Assembly (NCBI GenBank): GCA_963703945.1
Contig: CAVPGM010000012.1
Location: 62,001 to 126,000, forward strand
Source of the DNA: JALORV01 sp963703945
GTDB lineage: Bacteria > Pseudomonadota > Gammaproteobacteria > Burkholderiales > Burkholderiaceae_F
Direction: 5' to 3'
DNA: 64,000 bases
Shown here in pieces: positions 9,143 through 16,625 of this stretch. The notes beneath the pieces are model-generated. The model had not been told where the DNA came from, searched no databases, and worked only from the letters and a program-made list of their open reading frames with translations. The position numbers and the translations under genes are program-made. The number at the start of each line of letters is the position of its first letter. The first letter of the stretch is position 1.

Positions 9143-11274
9143 CCGGCGTCGCGTCGCTGCTGGTCGAACTGCAGACCGAAGAGCTTCCACCCAAGGCGCT
9201 GAAGACGCTTTCGACGGCGTTCGCCACCGGCATCGAGGCGGGGCTTTACAGCCGGCATTTCCTGACGGCTGGCAGCCGCGTCACCGCGTTCGGCGCACCG
9301 CGCCGACTGGCGGTGCTCATCACCGACGTGGCGGCACGATCGGCGGACCAGCCTTTCACGCAGAAGCTGATGCCGCTCGCGGTGGCGCGCGATGCTGCAC
9401 GCAACTGGACGCAGGCTTTCCTGAAGAAGCTCGAGGCGCTGGGTCGCGGCCACCTCGCCGCGCTGCCGCTGGGCACGCATCACGGGCCCGATTCGCTGGT
9501 GTTACAGGGCGACGGCAAGGCCGAGTCGGTCTTCCTGCACAGTGTTGCCGCCGGACAGACCCTGCACGTGTCATTGCAGGCGGTGCTCGAAGAAACGCTC
9601 GCCGGGCTGCCAATTCCGAAGGTGATGAGCTATCAGCTGGCGGACGGCACGACGACGGTCCAGTTCGTGCGACCGGTCCATCGGCTGATCGCGCTGCATG
9701 GTCACGGTGTGGTGCCGGTGTGCGCGCTCGGCCTGATCGCAGGCACCAAGACGCTCGGCCACCGGTTCATGTGCAAGGGAGAGATTGCGCTGCATTCGGC
9801 CGACGCGTATGTCGAGCAGATGCAGTTCGAGGGCAAGGTGATTCCGTCGTTCGAGGCGCGCAGGCAGCGCATCGAACAGCAGCTGAACCGGGCCGCAGCG
9901 AAGATCGGCGCCCATGTGCTGGCGCCCGATGCGCTGCTCGACGAAGTCACCGCGCTGGTCGAGTGGCCGGTGGTCTACGAATCGGGATTCGAGGCCGAGT
10001 ACCTGGCAGTGCCGCCGGAATGCCTGATCCTGACGATGCAGCAGAACCAGAAGTACTTTGCGTTGACGGACGCGAATGGCGCGCTGCTCAACCGGTTCCT
10101 GCTGGTGTCCAACCTGGACGCCGATCCCGCGGATGCAATCATTGCCGGCAATGCGCGCGTTGTGCGAGCCCGCCTGGCCGATGCGCGGTTCTTTTACGAC
10201 CAGGACCGCAAGCAGTCGCTCGAGAGTCGGATCACCGGACTGACCAACGTCGTCTATCACAACAAGCTGGGTTCGCAGCTCGAGCGCGTCGAACGAGTCA
10301 CCGGTATCGCGGTCGGTATCGCGCGCAGGCTCGACGTCGACGTCAACCGCGTCGAGCGCGCGGCCCGCCTGGCCAAGGCGGACCTGCGAACGCTGATGGT
10401 CGGCGAGTTCCCTGAACTGCAGGGAATCATGGGCGAGTACTACGCGCGCCATGATCGCGAGGACCGCGACGTCGCCACCGCGATACGGGAACACTACCTG
10501 CCGCGGTTTGCGGGCGACGTGCTGCCTTCGACCACCGTCGGGACGTGCGTCGCGCTGGCTGACAAGCTCGAAACACTGGCCGGACTGTTCGCCATCGGCG
10601 AAAAGCCGACCGGCGAACGCGATCCGTACGCCTTGCGGCGGCACGCGCTCGGCGTGCTGCGCATGCTGAAGGAAGGATCCTTGCCGCTCGAACTCGGCGC
10701 GCTGCTCGAAGACGCACTCGACGCATTTCCCGCGGCCGTGCTGAAGGATCGCGCCGGCACGCTCGATGCACTGCGCATCTTCATGCTGGATCGACTGGCC
10801 GGGCTGTTGCGCGATGAAGGCTATGCGGCGCACGAAATCGAAGCCGTTCTCGAAGACGGATCGATGCGCATCGACCTGATACCGAAGCGGCTCGTCGCCG
10901 TGCGGGCCTTCATGGAACTGCCTGAGGCGGCCAGCCTGGCCGCCGCCAACAAGCGGATCGGCAACATCCTGAAGAAGGCCGATGGCGTTCCGACGGAGTT
11001 CGATCAGGACATGCTGCTGGAACCGGCCGAAAAGGCGTTGGGCACGGCGTACGCCGCGCTCCGGCCGGGCGCGGAGGCGCTATATGCCCAAGGCGATTAC
11101 ACCGCGATGCTGCGCTCGCTCGCTCCGCTGAAGCTTCCGGTCGACCGCTTCTTCGACGAAGTGATGGTCAACGTCGACGACGAGCGGCTGCGCTCGAATC
11201 GGCTCGGGCTGCTCAAGGGCCTGCATGCCACGATGAACCGCGTGGCTGATATTTCGAAACTCACGGCCGGCTGA
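9139..11274 (+). CDS. glyS: Glycyl-tRNA synthetase beta subunit
   Basis: tRNA-binding partner of GlyQ, 711 residues, close to the family length of about 690-720. The N-terminus (LLVELQTEELPPKAL) and the central motifs VRPVHRLIALHG, PPECLILTMQQNQKYF, and LADARFFYDQDRKQSL are diagnostic. The HD-like region and the C-terminal anticodon-binding domain (about residues 560-700, including VMVNVDDERLRSNRLGLL) are intact. It overlaps glyQ by four bases. The sequence is unbroken along all 2.1 kb. Confidence 0.97.
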   Translation: MTGVASLLVELQTEELPPKALKTLSTAFATGIEAGLYSRHFLTAGSRVTAFGAPRRLAVLITDVAARSADQPFTQKLMPLAVARDAARNWTQAFLKKLEALGRGHLAALPLGTHHGPDSLVLQGDGKAESVFLHSVAAGQTLHVSLQAVLEETLAGLPIPKVMSYQLADGTTTVQFVRPVHRLIALHGHGVVPVCALGLIAGTKTLGHRFMCKGEIALHSADAYVEQMQFEGKVIPSFEARRQRIEQQLNRAAAKIGAHVLAPDALLDEVTALVEWPVVYESGFEAEYLAVPPECLILTMQQNQKYFALTDANGALLNRFLLVSNLDADPADAIIAGNARVVRARLADARFFYDQDRKQSLESRITGLTNVVYHNKLGSQLERVERVTGIAVGIARRLDVDVNRVERAARLAKADLRTLMVGEFPELQGIMGEYYARHDREDRDVATAIREHYLPRFAGDVLPSTTVGTCVALADKLETLAGLFAIGEKPTGERDPYALRRHALGVLRMLKEGSLPLELGALLEDALDAFPAAVLKDRAGTLDALRIFMLDRLAGLLRDEGYAAHEIEAVLEDGSMRIDLIPKRLVAVRAFMELPEAASLAAANKRIGNILKKADGVPTEFDQDMLLEPAEKALGTAYAALRPGAEALYAQGDYTAMLRSLAPLKLPVDRFFDEVMVNVDDERLRSNRLGLLKGLHATMNRVADISKLTAG

Positions 11275-11281
11275 AGTGAAA

Positions 11282-11356
11282 GCCCCCACGCTCGCTGCGC
11301 TCGCTGCCCCCCGGGGGGGCCATCAGTCGGCTTGGGAGCGGCCCGGCGCCGACTGA
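11282..11356. repeat. Intergenic double-hairpin GC-rich element after glyS
   Basis: Two adjacent inverted repeats fill the gap between glyS and plsC. The first pairs GCCCCC near 11282 with GGGGGGC ending near 11320, around a CGCTCGCTGCGCTCGCTGC core. The second pairs TCAGTCGGC (11323-11331) with GCCGACTGA (11348-11356). From memory, very similar elements are scattered in Burkholderiales genomes. It could act as a terminator or RNA stabiliser, but there is no T run. Confidence 0.55.
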
Positions 11357-11375
11357 GCGTCGCCACGCGATTACG

Positions 11376-12161
11376 ATGCTGGCCCTGCGCTCCGCGCTCT
11401 ACCTGCTGTTCCTGATCGTCGTCGTCATTCCCTGGGCTTTCGTTGTGATGTCGGGGTGGCTCTTCCCGGTACACACACGCTACTTCCTGTGCGCCTGTTA
11501 CACGAGGATGGCCATCTGGGGGGCGCGCGTGATCTGCGGTATCGAGTGGAAGGTCGAGGGCTGGGAAAACCTGCCCGATGGCCCTGCCATCCTCCTGCCC
11601 AAGCACCAGTCGTCGTGGGAAACGATGTGGCTGCCTTCGGTGATGCCGCGCGACCTCACCTTCGTGTACAAACGTGAACTCAACTGGCTGCCGTTCTTCG
11701 GCTGGGGACTCGCGTCGGCACAGATGATCAGCATCGATCGCCGCAAGGGACAGGATGCGTTCGAGCAGGTGGTCGAACAGGGCATCGACCGGCTCGCACG
11801 CGGCTGGTGGATCGTCATCTTTCCGGAAGGCACGCGCACACCTCCGGGCTCGACGCGGCGCTACAAAACCGGCGGAGCGCGTCTTGCTGCGCGCACCGGC
11901 GCTATGGCCGTGCCGATCGCCGTCAACTCCGGCGAACTGTGGCCCCGCCAAGCATTCATCAAGCGGCCCGGCGTGATCACCGTCTCGATCGGCCCCTGTG
12001 TCGATCCGCGCGGCCGCAGCGCAGAGGAAGTCGGCGCCGCGGTGGAGGCGTGGATCGAGACCGAGATGCGCCGCCTGGCGCCACATCGATACAGCGGACC
12101 CTACGTCGCGGCGAGCACGGCGGCCTCCCGCGCCCGCAGCGCCCGCACCGCACCCGCGTGA
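11376..12161 (+). CDS. plsC: 1-acyl-sn-glycerol-3-phosphate acyltransferase (PlsC-like)
   Basis: Membrane acyltransferase that converts lysophosphatidate to phosphatidate, 261 residues. One N-terminal hydrophobic segment (residues 3-27) is followed by the acyltransferase domain: block I as HQSSWETMW (an HX4E variant of HX4D, common in betaproteobacterial members), block II region RRKGQDAF, block III FPEGTRTPPG, and block IV VPIAVNSGELW. ATG 11376 is the only sensible start. Its stop overlaps the next gene (GTGA at 12158-12161). The gmhB gene, often found between glyS and plsC in related genomes, is not present here. Confidence 0.9.
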   Translation: MLALRSALYLLFLIVVVIPWAFVVMSGWLFPVHTRYFLCACYTRMAIWGARVICGIEWKVEGWENLPDGPAILLPKHQSSWETMWLPSVMPRDLTFVYKRELNWLPFFGWGLASAQMISIDRRKGQDAFEQVVEQGIDRLARGWWIVIFPEGTRTPPGSTRRYKTGGARLAARTGAMAVPIAVNSGELWPRQAFIKRPGVITVSIGPCVDPRGRSAEEVGAAVEAWIETEMRRLAPHRYSGPYVAASTAASRARSARTAPA

Positions 12162-12961
12162 AGGCTCTCTCGGCATTCGAGCAGTTGTCGCTTGAGCTGG
12201 ACGCGCCGGAGGCGCCCCCCGCGGGCCGCGTGCGTGACCGGAACGACACCGCCCAGCGAAAGGTGCGCGTCGGGAGCGAGACCTTCGCGTATCGGCTGCG
12301 GCGCGCACGGCGACGCTCGATCGGATTCCAGATCGACGACCTCGGGCTGACGGTCAGCGCGCCGCGCTGGGTGGCGCTGCGCGAGATCGAGGCCGCGATC
12401 GCGGAAAAGCGCCGCTGGATCGTATCCAAGCAGCGCGAGTGGCACGAATGGCGGTCAAGGCGGCGACTGCCGCAGGTTCGCTTCGTCGACGGAGCCACGG
12501 TGCCCTACCTCGGTGATCCACTTCAGCTGCGGCTCGCCGCGGTATCTGGAGTGACACGACAGGTCGATCGGGTACTGCAGCTCGCGCTGCCCTCGCATGC
12601 GACCGAACCGCAGGTGCGTGACGCGGTGCAGGCCTGGCTGCAGATGCAGGCGCGGCGCGTGCTCGGCGAACGCATCGAGCGCTTCGCCGGGCGGATCAGC
12701 GACCGCTATGCCGGCTGGACCCTGTCGTCTGCGCGCTCGCAATGGGGCTCGTGCACGCACGACGGCCGCATCCGACTGAGCTGGCGCCTGATTCACTTTG
12801 GCGTGCCGTTGATTGACTACGTGGTCGCGCACGAACTGGCGCACCTGCGGGAGCTCAATCACGGCGCGCGTTTCTGGGAGACGGTCGCGCAGCTGCTGCC
12901 CGGTTTCGAGCCGGCGCGCGACGAAATCCGGCGCGTCGACGTCGAGAGCCTGCCGCTGTAA
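12158..12961 (+). CDS. SprT/YgjP-like zinc metallohydrolase (DUF45)
   Basis: Cytoplasmic protein of the YgjP/DUF45 metallopeptidase-like family, 267 residues. The zinc motif HELAHLRELNHGARFW (about residues 228-243) is preceded by the family signature SSARSQWGSCTHDGRIRLSW. GTG 12158 overlaps the plsC stop by four bases and gives an N-terminus of normal length; the reading frame is open further upstream only inside plsC. The N-terminal 40 residues are charged and poorly conserved. Substrate is unknown. The plsC/DUF45/gloA run is a familiar betaproteobacterial arrangement. Confidence 0.85.
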   Translation: MKALSAFEQLSLELDAPEAPPAGRVRDRNDTAQRKVRVGSETFAYRLRRARRRSIGFQIDDLGLTVSAPRWVALREIEAAIAEKRRWIVSKQREWHEWRSRRRLPQVRFVDGATVPYLGDPLQLRLAAVSGVTRQVDRVLQLALPSHATEPQVRDAVQAWLQMQARRVLGERIERFAGRISDRYAGWTLSSARSQWGSCTHDGRIRLSWRLIHFGVPLIDYVVAHELAHLRELNHGARFWETVAQLLPGFEPARDEIRRVDVESLPL

Positions 12962-13007
12962 CTTCTGCTCGTACTTGATTGCGCTAGGCTTCCGCCCGGA
13001 GGTTGAG

Positions 13008-13394
13008 ATGCGAATCCTTCACACGATGCTGCGTGTTGTCGACCTGCAGCGGTCGATCGACTTCTACACCCACGTGCTCGGCATGAAGCTGCTGCGTACG
13101 ACCGAACGGCCGGCGCAGAAGTACACGCTTGCGTTCGTCGGCTACGGAGACGAGCGCGAGCATGCGGTGCTCGAGCTCACCTACAACCACGGTGTCGATC
13201 ACTATGAGCTGGGCAGCGCCTTTGGCCACATCGCGATCGCCGTGCCCGATGCTGCTGCCGCCTGCCAGCGCATACGCGCGGCAGGAGGAAATGTCACCCG
13301 CGAAGCCGGCCCGGTGCAGGGCGGCACCACGGTGATCGCATTCGTCACCGATCCGGACGGCTACAAGATCGAGCTCATCCAGTCGCAGCAGTGA
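13008..13394 (+). CDS. gloA: Lactoylglutathione lyase (glyoxalase I)
   Basis: Cytoplasmic metalloenzyme that converts the methylglyoxal-glutathione hemithioacetal to S-lactoylglutathione. It has 128 residues, the length of the nickel-type bacterial GloA. The four metal ligands fit the expected positions: His in MRILHTML (residue 5), Glu in VLELTYN (about 55), His in FGHIAIAV (about 73) and Glu in YKIELIQ (about 121). ATG 13008 has GGAGG at 12998-13002. The last 20 bases overlap the 3' end of rsmA on the opposite strand. Confidence 0.95.
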   Translation: MRILHTMLRVVDLQRSIDFYTHVLGMKLLRTTERPAQKYTLAFVGYGDEREHAVLELTYNHGVDHYELGSAFGHIAIAVPDAAAACQRIRAAGGNVTREAGPVQGGTTVIAFVTDPDGYKIELIQSQQ

Positions 13395-14214
13395 CTGGCG
13401 AGTGCGGTGATGACGCCGCAGCGAACACTCGGGTCAGCCTGACGAAGTCCTCGACGCCGAGCGTCTCGGCGCGGGCACCAGGATCGACGCCGGCGGCTGC
13501 GATCGCATCCGCGGACAGCAACTTGGCCAGCGCGTTGCGCAGCGTCTTGCGACGCTGACCGAAGGCGGCCGCAACGACGCAGGTGAAGGCGTTGTGGTCC
13601 ATTTTCGGCAGCAGCTCGGCCGGAAGCGGCTGCATGCGGACGATGCTGGAAGTCACCTGGGGCGGCGGGCTGAAGGCGCCGCGCGGTACATCGAAGAGCT
13701 TCGTCATCCGATAGCGCGACTGCAGCATCACCGACAGGCGACCGTAGGTCCGGCTGCCTGGCGCGGCGACCATGCGGTCGACCACCTCCTTCTGCAGCAT
13801 GAAGTGCTGGTCGATCACGCGATCGGCTGCCTCGGCGAGGGCAAACAGCAGCGGCGACGAGATGTTGTAGGGCAGATTGCCGACCACGCGCATCGGCCCG
13901 GGAAGAGTCGACCAGTCGACCTTCAACGCGTCGGCCTCGACCAGCGTCAGCTGCGTCGGCGCAAACTCGCCTCGCAGCCACTCTGCGAGATCACGGTCGA
14001 TCTCGATCGCAGTCACGTGGCCGGCTCGCGCGACGAGCTCGCGCGTCAGCGCTGCTCGCCCGGGACCGACCTCGACGATGAGCTGGCCGGGAACCGGACC
14101 GATCGCATCGACGATCCGAGCAATGACGCGCGGGTCGTGCAGGAAGTTCTGGCCGAAGCGCCGGCGGGCTACGCGCGGCGGCGCACCGAGCCCACCTGGC
14201 GGCGGCGCAATCAT
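13375..14214 (-). CDS. rsmA: 16S rRNA (adenine1518/1519-N6)-dimethyltransferase RsmA (KsgA)
   Basis: SAM-dependent methyltransferase that dimethylates two adenines in helix 45 of 16S rRNA, 279 residues. The visible signatures are RRRFGQNFLHD (residues 18-28), motif I VEVGPGRAALT, the acidic motif II region VTAIEIDRDLAE, motif IV NLPYNISSPLLFAL, and the C-terminal helical domain (RRKTLRNAL). It is the last gene of the lptD-surA-pdxA-rsmA run on the minus strand, four bases after pdxA. Its 3' end overlaps gloA tail to tail by 20 bases. Confidence 0.96.
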   Translation of the reverse strand: MIAPPPGGLGAPPRVARRRFGQNFLHDPRVIARIVDAIGPVPGQLIVEVGPGRAALTRELVARAGHVTAIEIDRDLAEWLRGEFAPTQLTLVEADALKVDWSTLPGPMRVVGNLPYNISSPLLFALAEAADRVIDQHFMLQKEVVDRMVAAPGSRTYGRLSVMLQSRYRMTKLFDVPRGAFSPPPQVTSSIVRMQPLPAELLPKMDHNAFTCVVAAAFGQRRKTLRNALAKLLSADAIAAAGVDPGARAETLGVEDFVRLTRVFAAASSPHSPVTAATG

Positions 14215-14218
14215 CGCA

Positions 14219-15172
14219 TCAGCGGCGACACTGCTCGACCAGCTCGATCGCCAGCTCGATCGCCGATCTCATGCTGCCGTGATCGGCGCGGCGGCTACCG
14301 GCCTTGTCGAGCGCAGTACCGTGGTCTACCGAGGTCCGGATGAACGGAAGGCCCAGCGTAACGTTGACGCCATGGCCGAAGGTCGCGTACTTCAGGACCG
14401 GCAGGCCCTGGTCGTGGAACATCGCGAGCACGGCGTCGAAGCGTTTCAAGTGGTCCGGCACGAATAGCGTATCGGCCGGCACCGGGCCTTCCGCATCGAT
14501 GCCGGCGCCGCGCGCGTGCTCGATGGCGGGGCTGATCACGTCGATCTCTTCCCGCCCCAGGTAACCGCCCTCGCCGGCGTGCGGGTTCAAGCCGGCCACT
14601 CCGATGCGCGGGTGCATCAACCCGAATCGCTGGCGCAGATCCTCGTCGACGATCCGTAGCGTGGCCGTCAGCGACTCGAGCGTCAGCGCGCCGCTGACCT
14701 CGGCGAGGGGAAGGTGTGTGGTCGCCAGCGCCACACGCAGCGGACCGTGGGACGTGGTGCCGGCGAGCATCATCACCACACGCGGCGTCGAGGAACGAGC
14801 CGCCAGATACTCAGTGTGTCCCGAAAACGGGACACCGGCCGCGTTGATCACGCTCTTCTGCACCGGTGCGGTCACCATCGCGTCGAAACGTCCGGCAAGG
14901 CAGCCGTCGACCGCGGCGTCGAGCATGGCCAGCACGTAGCGCGCGTTGCGCACGTCGGGAGTTCCAGGCTGTGCAGGTGCGCCGAGCGGCAGATGGAACA
15001 GCGAGGCCGACGGCGGAATCGGCAGTCCCAGGCGGGTGCCTGTTTCGCGCAGCAGCGCGGAGTCGCCGATCAGCGTGATGTCGGCGGGCAGCGGCGGATC
15101 GAGCGCGGCCAGCGAGATCTCGGGGCCGATCCCGGCCGGTTCGCCGGTCGTGACCGCCAGTCGAGGACGCAT
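14219..15172 (-). CDS. pdxA: 4-hydroxythreonine-4-phosphate dehydrogenase
   Basis: Pyridoxal 5'-phosphate biosynthesis enzyme that oxidises 4-phosphohydroxy-L-threonine with NAD(P)+. It has 317 residues, the normal length. Signatures: TTGEPAGIGPEISL near the N-terminus, TAPVQKSVINAAGVPFSGHTE (substrate and metal-binding His), GLNPHAGEGG, VPADTLFVPDHLKRFDAVLAMFHDQGLP and the C-terminal GLPFIRTSVDHGTALD. Start ATG at 15172. It sits between surA and rsmA as in E. coli and many other proteobacteria. Confidence 0.96.
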   Translation of the reverse strand: MRPRLAVTTGEPAGIGPEISLAALDPPLPADITLIGDSALLRETGTRLGLPIPPSASLFHLPLGAPAQPGTPDVRNARYVLAMLDAAVDGCLAGRFDAMVTAPVQKSVINAAGVPFSGHTEYLAARSSTPRVVMMLAGTTSHGPLRVALATTHLPLAEVSGALTLESLTATLRIVDEDLRQRFGLMHPRIGVAGLNPHAGEGGYLGREEIDVISPAIEHARGAGIDAEGPVPADTLFVPDHLKRFDAVLAMFHDQGLPVLKYATFGHGVNVTLGLPFIRTSVDHGTALDKAGSRRADHGSMRSAIELAIELVEQCRR

Positions 15173-15198
15173 GTCGAATGCGAGGAGGGCAGCCGAGG

Positions 15199-16620
15199 CT
15201 AGCTGCGTTCCTCGATCCGGTATTCGACGTAGGTCTTGTCGCGCAATTGCCGCAACCAGTCCTGGTACGCCTCGTCGGACTTGCGATCGCGCAGCGCCTG
15301 GCGCGCCTGCTGCCGCGCTCGGTCCGCAGAAGCGGCCTCGGTGCGGCGTTCGTTCACCTGGATCAGGTGCCAGCCGAACGGCGATTGCACCGGGCCGCTG
15401 ATCTCGCCGATCTTGAGCGCGTTCATCGCCCGCTCGAACTCGGGCACCGTGTCGCCCGGATAAACCCAGCCGAGGTCGCCACCGCGGCTGCCGGTCGCGT
15501 CGAGCGAGTGCAGCCGGGCGAGAGTGCCGAACTCGACCTGGCCTGCCTCGATCCGCGCCTTGAATTCCTCGAGGCGTCGCTTGACTTCCTGTTCGGGCGC
15601 GACGTCCGACACCTTCAGCAGGATGTGCCGCACGCGGGTCTGCTGCACCGGCCCGCCGGCGAGCTTCGCCTCGACCGCACTGCGTCGTCCCAGCACCTTG
15701 ACGATGTGGAATCCGTTGGGACTGCGGATCAGCGGAGCGATGTCACCGACCTTGACGCCCTTGATGGCATCCAGAAACAGCGTCGGCAGCCGGTCCGTGC
15801 TGCGCCAGCCCAGCTCGCCTCCCTGCAACGCTTCCGTGGCGTTGGAATAGCTGGCGGCCAGTCGCGCGAAATCCGCGCCACCCTTGAGCTGCGTGATCAG
15901 CTCGTCGGCGCGCTGGCGTGTCTCGTCGAGGCGCTGCGTCGTGGCATTTTCGGGAAGGCGCAGCAGGATCTGCGCGAGATTGACTTCGACCGCATCGGTC
16001 GTGACGCCCGCCTGGTCGGCGATGAAATTGTCGAGTTCGCTTTCGGAGATCTGCAGGCGGGTTTCCACCTCGCGTTCGCGCAGGCGGTTGAGCAGGATGT
16101 CCTGCCGGACCTCTTCCCGGAACTGGGCAAGCGAGATGCCTTCGGACTCGAGCTTCTGGCGCAGCGCCGGCACCGTCATGTTGTTCGCCTCGGCAATGCG
16201 AGCGAGTGCCGCGTTCACCGTGGCATCGTCGACCCGCACTCCGGTCTCGCGTGCCAGTTGCAACTGCGCGCGGTCGACGATCATGCGCTCCAGCACCTGC
16301 CGCTCGAGTACGTCCTTCGGCGGCGGCTGGATATTCTGGCGCTGCAGCTGCGCCTCGGCGGCGCGTGTGCGCAAGCGGAGCTCGCTGGCGGTGATGATGT
16401 CGTCGTTGACCACCGCGACGATGCGATCCACCGGCTGCGTGGTGCGCGCCGGTGCAGGCGCACCAGGCGCGGTCGCCACGGGCGCGGATTGGGTCGACGC
16501 GGCCGCGCTTCCCGGTGGGTCAGGCTTCGGAGCCGCGGGTTGCTGCGCCGATGCGATTCCTGCGGTCAGCGCGAGCGAGAGGAACTGCGCCGCCAGCGGC
16601 GAGCGTATCGAACAGGGCAT
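15199..16620 (-). CDS. surA: Periplasmic chaperone / peptidyl-prolyl isomerase SurA
   Basis: Periplasmic chaperone for outer-membrane proteins, 473 residues. A signal peptide occupies about the first 25 residues (hydrophobic core ending ASAQQ). An Ala/Pro-rich linker is followed by the SurA N-terminal chaperone domain (from VDRIVAVVNDDIITASEL, about residue 62), then two parvulin domains (first around VNLAQILLRLPEN, second around RVRHILLKVSD to GPVQSPFGWHLIQV). LptD, encoded immediately upstream on the same strand (5 bases away), is a classic SurA client. The sequence is unbroken. Confidence 0.95.
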   Translation of the reverse strand: MPCSIRSPLAAQFLSLALTAGIASAQQPAAPKPDPPGSAAASTQSAPVATAPGAPAPARTTQPVDRIVAVVNDDIITASELRLRTRAAEAQLQRQNIQPPPKDVLERQVLERMIVDRAQLQLARETGVRVDDATVNAALARIAEANNMTVPALRQKLESEGISLAQFREEVRQDILLNRLREREVETRLQISESELDNFIADQAGVTTDAVEVNLAQILLRLPENATTQRLDETRQRADELITQLKGGADFARLAASYSNATEALQGGELGWRSTDRLPTLFLDAIKGVKVGDIAPLIRSPNGFHIVKVLGRRSAVEAKLAGGPVQQTRVRHILLKVSDVAPEQEVKRRLEEFKARIEAGQVEFGTLARLHSLDATGSRGGDLGWVYPGDTVPEFERAMNALKIGEISGPVQSPFGWHLIQVNERRTEAASADRARQQARQALRDRKSDEAYQDWLRQLRDKTYVEYRIEERS

Positions 16621-16625
16621 GGGAT